Assembly: GCA_026421245.1 (NCBI GenBank)
Contig: JAPKDJ010000030.1
Coordinates: forward strand, 1-42,606
DNA: 42,606 nucleotides
Reading direction: 5' to 3'
Origin: Akkermansiaceae bacterium
GTDB taxonomy: Bacteria > Verrucomicrobiota > Verrucomicrobiia > Verrucomicrobiales > Akkermansiaceae
Below are positions 24,543 to 31,853 of this stretch, one piece after another. The position numbers were made by a program, and so were the translations under genes. The notes beneath the pieces are model-generated. The model did not search any database. It was not told where the DNA came from and saw only the letters and a list, made by a program, of their open reading frames with translations. Position 1 is the first letter of the stretch, and every line of letters begins with the position of its first letter.

Positions 24543-25433
24543 ATGAGCAAAGTAGCATTCGTCGGCGTTGGCCGCATGGGCGCCAATATGGCCCGTCATC
24601 TTCAACTTGACTGCGGACACAACATCACCGCTGTCTATGATGTGAACAAAGAGGCATCTGCGGAGATTGCCGGAGAACTTGGAGCCGCAGACTGCGCCAC
24701 TCTCGCGGAGGTCACTGAAGCCGCCGAAATTATCTTCACGGTTGTCACCAATGATGCTGCCATGCGTGCGATCTTCCTTCAGGATGGTGACAATCTCCTC
24801 ATGGGATCTTCCGGGAAGACTTTTATCAACTGTGCCACTCTTTCCCCTGGCATCCACAAGGAAGTCTACCAAGCAGGGAAGGGAACAGGGGCCCATGTCC
24901 TCGAAGGTGCGATGGCTTCTTCGATCTCCCAGGCCCGTGACGGTTCTCTTTTCCTCATGATCGGAGGTGATCAGGAAGTATTTGATCAACACAAAGAGAT
25001 CCTCGATCAACTTTCCGTGAACCTCCGCCTTTGCGGTGAGATTGGTAAGGCCGCTGAAGTGAAGGCCCTCGTCAATATGGTCATGAACATCAACACGGCT
25101 GGCCTCGCCGAAGGTCTTGGCCTCGCCGATGCCCTCGGGCTGGATCTTAAGATGGTCTGCGATATCTTTTCCCAAACTGGAGCAAACAGCCGCGTTCTCG
25201 AGACTGATTCGGAAGACATGATCGACCGCGATCATGAGTGCTGGTTCTCCGCGGAGCATGCCGCCAAGGACTCCGGGATCGCTGGTGATCTGGCCGCTGT
25301 TGCCGGAATCAGTCTTCCAGTCAACGATGCCACCAAGGCTCAGTATGACAAAATGGTAAAGGTGGGCTTGGGTGATCTTGATAAGTCGGGCATCGCCGAG
25401 ATGACTTTTAAAGGTCGCGGCCCTTCCGCTTAG
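24543..25433 (+). CDS. Beta-hydroxyacid dehydrogenase (3-hydroxyisobutyrate / tartronate-semialdehyde reductase family)
   Basis: A 296-residue NAD(P)-dependent enzyme oxidising a 3-hydroxyacid. It has the N-terminal Rossmann motif VGVGRMGANMARHL, a substrate-binding 'GAMASSISQARDGSL' segment (family DAPVSGG...G.L), the catalytic lysine in GKAAEVKALVNMVMNINTAG and the C-terminal all-helical domain. The acidic residue after the second beta strand (YDVNKEA) suggests a preference for NAD over NADP. Which hydroxyacid is used cannot be told from sequence. It ends the tight propeller/MBL/dehydrogenase cluster; about 200 bp follow before the next gene. Confidence 0.87.
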   Translation: MSKVAFVGVGRMGANMARHLQLDCGHNITAVYDVNKEASAEIAGELGAADCATLAEVTEAAEIIFTVVTNDAAMRAIFLQDGDNLLMGSSGKTFINCATLSPGIHKEVYQAGKGTGAHVLEGAMASSISQARDGSLFLMIGGDQEVFDQHKEILDQLSVNLRLCGEIGKAAEVKALVNMVMNINTAGLAEGLGLADALGLDLKMVCDIFSQTGANSRVLETDSEDMIDRDHECWFSAEHAAKDSGIAGDLAAVAGISLPVNDATKAQYDKMVKVGLGDLDKSGIAEMTFKGRGPSA

Positions 25434-25542
25434 ATTCCTGCAAAGCTCTCTCAAAACAGGCGTTCCGAGAGGTCGCCGGTATTTTAAAGTCCTTATTGGG
25501 ACCCTAAAACAGGATTTTCCGAAATTTTCTAAACTTCGTGGT

Positions 25543-25572
25543 TTGACAGGTTCGGTCTGAATTTAGTTTAAT
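25543..25572 (+). promoter_or_regulatory. Sigma-70-type promoter for the PLK-repeat protein gene
   Basis: A perfect TTGACA (25543-25548) and TTTAAT (25567-25572) are separated by 18 bp. They lie about 60 bp before the start at 25633, in an otherwise empty 200-bp gap. Confidence 0.6.
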
Positions 25573-25632
25573 TATCGAAAGCGGTGGTAAAGCATCGCAA
25601 CAACATCTCATTCACAAACACCACGATTCATT

Positions 25633-26175
25633 ATGGCCGACGACAATCAACCACCCAAGCCGCCCACTCCGATGAAGAAAACATCGGCAGTGCCTCTCAA
25701 AAAAGAGACTGTCCGCGTGACGCTCAAAGCTGATCCACCTGCACCTGCTGCTCCAGCTCCACCTGCTCCGGCTCCTACCATTCCTCTTAAATCAGCTCCT
25801 TCTGCTCCGGTTCCGATCGGCGGTGCTCCGAGGCCACCTGCGCCGGCACCCACGATACCATTGAAGACCCAAGCGCCTTCGCCAACTGGTCCAGCAACGA
25901 TTCCGCTCAAAACTTCACCGGCTCCTGGAGCTCCTGCGTCAGCTCTTCCTCAGGCGACCGTCCAGCTTCAGAGCACCCAGAAACTTGGTGCCCCGACTGC
26001 TCCAACGATGGCAACCATCGGAACCATCTCCACGGATGATGATGACGATGAGCCAAGTGACACCATCCCGACTGTTCTTTCCATTCTTGCTTTTGTGCTG
26101 AGCCTCGCTGTTCTTGTTTTGGCGCTAATGCAATGGATGCTTGATGAAAAACCGATTGGTGACATTTTTAGCTAA
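25633..26175 (+). CDS. Pro/Ala-rich membrane-anchored protein with repeated PLK motifs
   Basis: A 180-residue protein: a long low-complexity Pro/Ala region (1-125), an acidic patch (STDDDDDEPSD, about 133-143) and one C-terminal membrane helix (VLSILAFVLSLAVLVLALMQ, about 148-167). The N-terminal part carries PLK at residues 21, 51, 76 and 91, each in the context (V/I)PLK(K/S/T); three of the four follow a Thr. It also has KKETVRVTLK and ATVQLQSTQK. The regular spacing looks like docking or phosphorylation sites. No signal peptide is seen, so the repeats should face the cytoplasm in a tail-anchored topology. I recognise no family. A 26-residue membrane peptide follows by 23 bp. Confidence 0.72.
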   Translation: MADDNQPPKPPTPMKKTSAVPLKKETVRVTLKADPPAPAAPAPPAPAPTIPLKSAPSAPVPIGGAPRPPAPAPTIPLKTQAPSPTGPATIPLKTSPAPGAPASALPQATVQLQSTQKLGAPTAPTMATIGTISTDDDDDEPSDTIPTVLSILAFVLSLAVLVLALMQWMLDEKPIGDIFS

Positions 26176-26198
26176 ACTTTCAACTCCCAGAAAAAATT

Positions 26199-26279
26199 AT
26201 GGCACTTCCTCTTATCATTTTCCTCATCGCCGCTGGCGTCGCTGTCCTTAACTTCCTCAATATGGGAGTTGGCGGCTAA
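26199..26279 (+). CDS. 26-residue hydrophobic small membrane peptide
   Basis: An ATG frame encodes MALPLIIFLIAAGVAVLNFL followed by NMGVGG, essentially one membrane helix. It begins 23 bp after the PLK-repeat protein and lies on the same strand, so the two are probably co-transcribed. The high hydrophobicity, clean start and stop and conserved-looking position argue for a real small protein, possibly a partner of the single-pass protein upstream. No Shine-Dalgarno sequence is visible. Confidence 0.5.
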   Translation: MALPLIIFLIAAGVAVLNFLNMGVGG

Positions 26280-26348
26280 GTCCGGAAAATTGAAAATCTC
26301 GAAAAATCCCGGCGATATTTGCTCGGAAAACTCCTCAAAGGGTGGCTC

Positions 26349-26376
26349 TTGACGCCATCCTTTTTGCGTCCATATT
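26349..26376 (+). promoter_or_regulatory. Promoter of trxA, implying a leaderless mRNA
   Basis: TTGACG (26349-26354) and CATATT (26371-26376) are 16 bp apart. Transcription would be expected to begin about 6-8 nt after the -10 box, at or next to the trxA ATG (26383), leaving no room for a ribosome binding site. Confidence 0.5.
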
Positions 26377-26382
26377 GCCGAC

Positions 26383-26703
26383 ATGGCTCTAACAATTACA
26401 GAAGACAACTTCGAAGCCGAAGTGATTAACTCCGACCAGCCCGTCCTCGTGGATTTTTGGGCAGAGTGGTGTGGACCCTGCAAAATGATCGCGCCCATGG
26501 TGGATGCTGTTGCCTCCGAGGTCGAAGGCACTGCCAAGGTGGGCAAGGTCAATCTCGACGATGGGCAAGCTCTTGCCGCGAAGTATGGCATTAAGTCGAT
26601 CCCAACTCTCCTTTTCTTCAAGGATGGGGAAGTGAAGGATCAGATTGTGGGAGCCAACGTAACCCAGAGCCAGATCTCGGAAAAACTTCAGGCTCTCGCC
26701 TAA
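26383..26703 (+). CDS. trxA: Thioredoxin
   Basis: A 106-residue cytoplasmic disulfide reductase of standard length. The active site WCGPC (C30, C33) lies in [16 protein letters not shown], with the buried Asp (D25 in LVDFW) and the cis-proline loop [12 protein letters not shown], all as in canonical thioredoxin 1. It is reduced by thioredoxin reductase and supplies electrons to ribonucleotide reductase, peroxiredoxins and methionine sulfoxide reductases. It has its own promoter and a strong terminator, so it is probably monocistronic. Confidence 0.95.
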   Translation: MALTITEDNFEAEVINSDQPVLVDFWAEWCGPCKMIAPMVDAVASEVEGTAKVGKVNLDDGQALAAKYGIKSIPTLLFFKDGEVKDQIVGANVTQSQISEKLQALA

Positions 26704-26726
26704 GGAATCGCCCGATCTTTGATTTC

Positions 26727-26762
26727 AAAAAACGGGAGGTTCGAAAGAACCTCCCGTTTTTT
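26727..26762. terminator. Bidirectional rho-independent terminator between trxA and the entericidin-like gene
   Basis: The arms AAAAAACGGGAGGTTC (26727-26742) and GAACCTCCCGTTTTTT (26747-26762) are perfectly complementary around the loop GAAA. The symmetric A/T runs let the same element terminate trxA (plus) and the convergent lipoprotein gene (minus). Confidence 0.93.
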
Positions 26763-26785
26763 CTTAATCTTGATTGGGGAAAGGG

Positions 26786-26932
26786 CTAAAACTTTTTTCC
26801 GTAAGCAGCGTTTTCGAAGCCTTGTCCAATTCGTTGGAAATCGCGCCCCATTCCCACAAAAGTATTGCAGGATGAGAGCAGGAATGCCGCACAGGCGGAG
26901 AAGGCAATCATTAGCGGAAGTCGATATTTCAC
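26786..26932 (-). CDS. Entericidin-like small lipoprotein
   Basis: A 48-residue minus-strand frame from the GTG at 26932 (alternative ATG at 26911): signal MKYRLPLMIAFSACAAFLLS, lipobox SSC, then NTFVGMGRDFQRIGQGFENA. This matches the entericidin A/B pattern 'CNT..G.G.D.q..G..ie.a', a tiny outer-membrane lipoprotein family. Entericidins in Escherichia coli act as a toxin/antidote pair linked to stationary-phase lysis, but in most bacteria the function is unknown. Only one copy is present. It is convergent with trxA across a shared terminator. Possible promoter boxes TTGTCA and TACTTT, 17 bp apart, lie just upstream. Confidence 0.72.
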   Translation of the reverse strand: MKYRLPLMIAFSACAAFLLSSCNTFVGMGRDFQRIGQGFENAAYGKKF

Positions 26933-27024
26933 CTCTGCAAAGTAAATTCGGGAACGGTGTCTGACAAGTTTTCTTTTGAAGACGGACTAACGTAAAATCG
27001 TGATTGCGGTAAAAGTTGGCCTTC

Positions 27025-27041
27025 CGATTCATAATGAATCG
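27025..27041. repeat. 17-bp palindrome in the dnaG-lipoprotein gap
   Basis: CGATTCAT and ATGAATCG flank a single base. It lies about 93 bp upstream of the lipoprotein start and could be a dimeric-regulator operator. The rest of 26933-27207 shows no gene I can support. Confidence 0.35.
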
Positions 27042-27207
27042 TCCTCGCTCTCGTGAACGACTTTGACCCGATACCTCGTGATCTTTCGGATTAGCTTTTG
27101 GGGCAAGGATTCGAGGCCAGAGAATCTGGAGGAAGTGTTTTGCCGATCGAGAGTTCACGGCGAAAGAACTTAAATGCTTCCTTGGTCGGTGGTCATTTCT
27201 CCCTGGG

Positions 27208-29076
27208 CTAAAAACGTTGGTCGAGATCCTTGAGGATCGATTGTAGCCTTTTGACTTCCTCAAAGGCAGTTAGGATCTCGGCTGAGCTAAGATTGGGGTC
27301 GTTGAGGAGGGAACGGAGGGCTTTTTCCTTTGTTTGATAAAACCGTGCCGAAAGCATGGCCACGGTGTCGCTGGCGGAGGCCACGGGGTCGTCCGGGACG
27401 CTATCGGTGAAGGTTTTTTCAAGAGCAAGGCGGTCCTCGGAAGGAATGGTCATCAAGTAGGCTTGCCTAGAAGCGGTATTCTCAGGGTTTGGGCGTTTTG
27501 AAAGAATATCGAGAAGAATGTGCCCCCCCAAGGCTTCCTCCAAACACTCGTTGAGGGACTCAAGTTGTTCGATCAGATATTCAGCGGCAGCTTCCGAGTT
27601 GAGTGCGAGGTGGCAGAGGTAGGCAACAACGTGATCGATAGGAGCTGGTGTGACGACGATCTTGGTGTCATCAGCGGCCCTTGGATTGTCGCGAAATCGC
27701 GATTTTTCTTTTTTGGCGTTGGCCACGACCTGGCGGAAGTCATCGACGCCCACTCTCATTCGGATGGCTAGGTTTTGAATGGTGGCATCCCTCAAAAGAT
27801 CGTCACTCATGACCATGACAGACTCTCCGAGGTCCTTGAGCAATTTGGTTCTTTCTCCAGCTGAGGAGAGATTGATGGAGGGAAGTTCCTTTTCGAGTTT
27901 GGCATCGAAGTAATCTTTGGCTGACTCCAGAAGGGTCCGAAACTTTTCGGGGCCGTGGGTTTTGATGAAGGTGTCGGGATCATCGCCGTCAGGAAGATGC
28001 ATCAATTTTACCGGAAGCCCGGTTGCGGTGAGCTGTTTGAAGGCTTTGTCAGCGGCTGCTAGTCCCGCGTTGTCGCCATCGTAGCATAGAACCACGCGAT
28101 CCGTGTAGCGGTTGATCATGCGGGCATGCTCTTCGGTGAAGGCCGTGCCAAGGGGGGCGATGGTGTTTTCGAATCCACATTCGTGGAGAACAATGGCGTC
28201 GACCTGACCTTCGCAAATAAGGGCAAATTTTTCTTTGCCCATCGAGCGCCGGGCCTTGTCGAGGGCGAAGAGGAGTTTCGATTTATTGAAGAGGGGAGTG
28301 TCGGAAGTGTTGATGTATTTTCCGCGTTTGTCGTCTGCGCGAAGGATTCGGGCGCTGAATCCAACCACATCGCCATAATCATTGTTAATCGGGAAGGTGA
28401 GTTGATCGTAGAATTTTACCCAGAGTCCCGATCTTGAGTCTTCCTTGTTTCTCAGCCCACCTAGTCCGGCCTGAAGAATTTCGCGCCCGGTGAAACCTTC
28501 TTCGCGGGCTATTTGGAGAAAGAGGTTTGAGTTTCGTGGAGCCCAGCCGATGAGCCATTTTTGAGTGGTTTCCTTACTGAAGCCCCTTGACTTGAGATAG
28601 CTTCGGGCGTGTTCGGCGTCAGGAGATCGTAGGAGTTGCTCATGAAAGAACCGAGCAGCCTTGTTGTTGAGTTCCTTGATTCGAGAGATCTTTCGCCGTT
28701 TCCGGTCGGACTCCGGGTCGTGAGCCTCCTCGATAATGGTAATCCCTGCGCGGTCGGCCAGTTTTTTGACAGCATCGATGAAAGGAAGGTTCTCATACTC
28801 CATGATGAAGGAGAGGGCATTGCCACTCGCGTCGCAGCCAAAGCATTTGTAAAACTGTCTGGCAGGGTTGATATTGAACGATGGAGTCTTTTCTCCATGG
28901 AAGGGGCAGTTGATTTTAAATCCCGATCCAGACCGTTTGAGGGGAAAGTAAGAGCCTATAAGATCGACAATATCCGTCGAGGCGAGGATTTGTTCGATCG
29001 TTTCTGGAGGAATGCGGCCCACCTCAGGATTGTGAATCGGAAGTTTGGACTTCACCAGCTTTGGGTTAGCTTCCAC
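27208..29076 (-). CDS. dnaG: DNA primase
   Basis: Synthesises RNA primers for DNA replication. The 622-residue frame has the CHC2 zinc finger (C57, H60, C78, C81 in NCPFHGEKTPSF ... YKCFGC), the RNA-polymerase-like primase core (WLIGWAPRNSNLF; VVGFSARIL, from GDVVGFSARILRADDKRGKY), a TOPRIM domain with FALICEGQVDAI and VVLCYDGDNAGL as metal-binding acidic sites, and a C-terminal helicase-binding region of about 180 residues. The first codon at 29076 is GTG. A GTG at 29022 (MGRIPPETIEQIL) better matches the usual DnaG N-terminus, making an 18-residue shorter protein. With the longer reading, its start is 2 bp from the divergent nfeD-like gene. Confidence 0.93.
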   Translation of the reverse strand: MEANPKLVKSKLPIHNPEVGRIPPETIEQILASTDIVDLIGSYFPLKRSGSGFKINCPFHGEKTPSFNINPARQFYKCFGCDASGNALSFIMEYENLPFIDAVKKLADRAGITIIEEAHDPESDRKRRKISRIKELNNKAARFFHEQLLRSPDAEHARSYLKSRGFSKETTQKWLIGWAPRNSNLFLQIAREEGFTGREILQAGLGGLRNKEDSRSGLWVKFYDQLTFPINNDYGDVVGFSARILRADDKRGKYINTSDTPLFNKSKLLFALDKARRSMGKEKFALICEGQVDAIVLHECGFENTIAPLGTAFTEEHARMINRYTDRVVLCYDGDNAGLAAADKAFKQLTATGLPVKLMHLPDGDDPDTFIKTHGPEKFRTLLESAKDYFDAKLEKELPSINLSSAGERTKLLKDLGESVMVMSDDLLRDATIQNLAIRMRVGVDDFRQVVANAKKEKSRFRDNPRAADDTKIVVTPAPIDHVVAYLCHLALNSEAAAEYLIEQLESLNECLEEALGGHILLDILSKRPNPENTASRQAYLMTIPSEDRLALEKTFTDSVPDDPVASASDTVAMLSARFYQTKEKALRSLLNDPNLSSAEILTAFEEVKRLQSILKDLDQRF

Positions 29077-29078
29077 CC

Positions 29079-30506
29079 ATGAAAGCGGTTATTTTTTATC
29101 TCCTAGCCAGCCTTAGTGTCCTTTTGGGGGAGGACAATAGAGTCTTTGGGAAATCAAACGAAGAGAGCTACGAGCGAAAAATTGTCAGAATTGTGGTTGG
29201 AGAAGAGGACTTGTCTGTTGGCCAGAGTTTCAAGTTTTGGGAGAGAACACTTGAACGGGCGAAGGACGAGGGAGCCAAGGCCCTCATTTTTGATCTCGAT
29301 ACTCCGGGAGGCTTGGCGTTCCCAACCAAGGAGTTGATGAGTCAGCTTGCGGATCTGGAGATTCCTACGATTGCCTTTGTGAATCCGGAAGCGAGTAGCG
29401 CGGGCTCTTTTATCGCGATTTCAACGGATCGGATTTATATGACGCCGGGCTCAAATATTGGTTCATCGGCGATTGTCAATGGATCCGGTCAGGAGATTGA
29501 CCCGGTGATGCGAGCAAAGCTTGAGAGCTTTTTTGGTTCGCACGTGCGCTATATCGCAGAAAAGAAAGGGCATCGACTGGAGGTGATTGAAGCCATGATG
29601 TTTCTCAGCGAGGAGGAGCGTAAGATCGGTGACGTTGTCGTGGGGCCCGGGGAATTGTTGAACTTAAACTCGACCGAAGCGACACAACTCCTCGACGATG
29701 GGCCTTTGCTTGCAAAGGCTGAGTTGGCTACACTTGAGGAGGTATTGAAAGCCGAAGGTTGGAGTATGGACGATGTCGTGACAGCGACACCGAGTGGATT
29801 TGAGCGACTGGCGTGGTGGATTGCCAGCGTGTCCGGACTGCTCATCATGGTGGGACTTGCGGGAGGATATTTTGAGTTAAAAGCGCCGGGTTTTGGTTTG
29901 GGGGGAATTGTTTCCATCGCGGCCTTTTCGCTCTTTTTCTTTGGGAACTACCTCGCGGGAAATATGGCTGGCTACGAGTTGGCTTCGATTTTCGCGCTGG
30001 GTTTGGTTCTAATCGTAGTGGAGGTTTTCGTGATTCCGGGATTCGGGCTACCGGGAATTACGGGGCTTCTTATCGTCGTGGGTGCGTTGGTTTTCTCAAT
30101 GGTTGATGGGGTGGAATGGCAAAAGTATCAGTGGGGAGGTAGCGGTTCTTCTGGACTTCTGGATGCTATGTCCGGACCGGCGTCGCATTTGGCGTTGGGG
30201 ATCTTTGGCTCGCTCGTATTGCTCTTTGTGATCATGAAGTATCTTCCGAAGTTAAAATTCGTTGAGAACACCATGCTCCCGGGATCTCTGGGTCGCGGAA
30301 CTGGTTGGGAATCAGATGAAGACTTTGGTGATCGTGTTGGTATGACCGGAACCGCTTCAACAGATCTGCGCCCTTCCGGAAAGGCTGAGGTTGGTGGCCA
30401 AGTGATCGAAGTGATCACCGAAGCGGGCTTTATTTTGAAGGGGGATTCGGTTCGGATCGTTTCCGAGGATGGGATGGGAATCGTGGTCAAAAAGGAGCCT
30501 TCGTGA
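29079..30506 (+). CDS. NfeD-family membrane protein with ClpP-class serine protease domain
   Basis: A 475-residue protein of the long NfeD (NfeD1b) type: signal peptide; a ClpP/SppA-like protease domain (KALIFDLDTPGGLAFPTKEL, FVNPEASSAGSFIAISTDRI, MTPGSNIGSS) with the likely nucleophile Ser in the EASSAGSF loop; then four or five membrane helices (about 250-400); and a C-terminal OB-fold NfeD domain (GMTGTASTDLRPSGKAEVGG). Family members process or organise stomatin-like (SPFH) proteins and affect membrane microdomains. No stomatin gene is adjacent here. The start codon lies 2 bp from the divergent dnaG start, so its promoter must be within the dnaG gene. Confidence 0.87.
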   Translation: MKAVIFYLLASLSVLLGEDNRVFGKSNEESYERKIVRIVVGEEDLSVGQSFKFWERTLERAKDEGAKALIFDLDTPGGLAFPTKELMSQLADLEIPTIAFVNPEASSAGSFIAISTDRIYMTPGSNIGSSAIVNGSGQEIDPVMRAKLESFFGSHVRYIAEKKGHRLEVIEAMMFLSEEERKIGDVVVGPGELLNLNSTEATQLLDDGPLLAKAELATLEEVLKAEGWSMDDVVTATPSGFERLAWWIASVSGLLIMVGLAGGYFELKAPGFGLGGIVSIAAFSLFFFGNYLAGNMAGYELASIFALGLVLIVVEVFVIPGFGLPGITGLLIVVGALVFSMVDGVEWQKYQWGGSGSSGLLDAMSGPASHLALGIFGSLVLLFVIMKYLPKLKFVENTMLPGSLGRGTGWESDEDFGDRVGMTGTASTDLRPSGKAEVGGQVIEVITEAGFILKGDSVRIVSEDGMGIVVKKEPS

Positions 30507-30549
30507 TTTCTGAATTGTCGCGGCTCTCTTTGTTGCTGAAGGTGCCACT

Positions 30550-31101
30550 GTGAAATCGATTGCGTTCATGTTTTTGTTGGTTCTCCCTGCCATGGCGGGA
30601 GAGTGGGTGACCCTTTTTGATGGAAAATCACTCAAGGGTTGGACGAATCAAGGCGATGCCAATTGGTCGGTGAAAGGTGGAGCGATGACCGCTGATACGG
30701 GAAAGGTTTGTCTTCTGACCACCAAGGACAAATATGAGAACTACGAACTCGAGTTGGAATTTAAAGCCGCCATCGGAACAAACAGCGGAGTGTTTTTAAA
30801 TACCGAAGCCAAGGTTAAGAACGAGGCGGTTGATTGCTATGAAATCAATATTGCCCCTCCGGGAAATCCATTCCCTACCGGAAGCATTGTCAAACATCAT
30901 AAGGTGGAAGGTCAGGGTGAAAAGGACGAATGGCGCAGCTACAAACTCAAGGTTTTGGATGGAAGCATTACGATCACTCTCGATGGGCAAAAACTTTTGA
31001 AGCACACGGTGGCTAAGCCGCGCCCTGCCGGATTGATTGGTCTCCAGAAGAATGAAGGTCGCATTTCCTTTCGCAAGATCAGGGTGAAGAAGCTCGACTA
31101 G
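30550..31101 (+). CDS. Exported DUF1080 (3-keto-disaccharide hydrolase-like) protein
   Basis: A 183-residue protein from a GTG start: signal peptide (MKSIAFMFLLVLPAMA), then the DUF1080 concanavalin-like fold with its signature GEWVTLFDGKSLKGWTNQGD and WSVKGGAMTAD, then KYENYELELEFKAAIGTNSG (family 'f..fel..efr...gaNSGi') and closing GLIGLQKNEGRISFRKIRVK. The family is expanded in Planctomycetes and Verrucomicrobiota, and some members hydrolyse 3-keto-glycosides. It begins 43 bp after the nfeD-like gene. Confidence 0.9.
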   Translation: MKSIAFMFLLVLPAMAGEWVTLFDGKSLKGWTNQGDANWSVKGGAMTADTGKVCLLTTKDKYENYELELEFKAAIGTNSGVFLNTEAKVKNEAVDCYEINIAPPGNPFPTGSIVKHHKVEGQGEKDEWRSYKLKVLDGSITITLDGQKLLKHTVAKPRPAGLIGLQKNEGRISFRKIRVKKLD

Positions 31102-31457
31102 ACCGCTCCATCGGATGCGTTTTGTTGCCGGAAGATCTCGTTGAGAGTGAACACCCCGATCATTTTTTCAGGTGATGCCAAAATTTCGAATACGAGCTTG
31201 GCTTCGAATGCGAGTTCTGGGCTTTCATGCCCCACGCTGAAGAGAGCCTTTGTTTCGTGACCCAGAAAACCTGTGAGAAACCAGCCGCCCGGCTCGAGAC
31301 ACCCAACAAGCAGTCCTCCGGTTGCAGGGCGAAGGCAGATGGGGAAGTGTTTTTGAGTTTCAAGGAACTGGCGAAGGCGTAAAATGGAACAGGGGAAAAC
31401 GGGCCCAAAAGACCAGCGACAGTTCCAAGAGGGATCGCAGCCAAGCGAGTGGCCCAA
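31098..31457 (-). pseudogene. Unrecognised frame, possibly the 3' remnant of a gene
   Basis: A minus-strand frame of 119 codons has a protein-like second half (ETKALFSVGHESPELAFEAK, LVFEILASPEKMIGVFTLNE) and ends overlapping the DUF1080 stop by 4 bp. Its first part (about 31340-31457) is Cys/Trp-rich and looks non-coding. An overlapping frame (31160-31465) has a membrane-like start (RLAAIPLGTVAGLLGPFSP). Together they suggest a frameshifted or 5'-truncated gene of unknown family. Confidence 0.28.
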
Positions 31458-31853
31458 ACCGACATAAAGGGTTCCTAGGATAAAGCGCCAGATTCCGGTT
31501 CGGGCAGAGATGTTCTCTCCCTTGTTGAAGTCGTCGGCTTTCGTCTGAGGAATACCTCTTCCAGCGAATGTGAGGGCCCATTTTTGAACTGCGATTCAAA
31601 CGAACACTTCGCCCAAAGTGGAGGCGTAAAGCATCGTGAGAATAAAACCCACGGGTCAGCCGATCGGGCGAGTCTGCTGACGGGGTAGTTTTGAGGTGCC
31701 AACGATCCGAGCATAGGACTGTGAAAGCCATGGATTGACGACTGGGATCACTTTCCTAACTGGGGCGGGCGTAGAAAACTTTGAAAGAGAACTGGGGAAG
31801 TCTCCACCGTCGCCAAGGGGAAACAAGGCCGATAGGGAGAAGGTGGGTTGAGA
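31458..31853. other. Intergenic stretch with no recognisable gene
   Basis: Several short frames exist on the minus strand, but none has a convincing protein composition or motif. It may be decayed coding sequence continuing from the adjacent remnant. No terminator was seen downstream of purL. Confidence 0.35.

Noticed and set aside
26700..27263. 187-codon minus-strand frame across the trxA terminator
   Set aside because: It runs through a strong terminator, is basic and irregular in composition, and overlaps the better supported entericidin-like gene in another frame.
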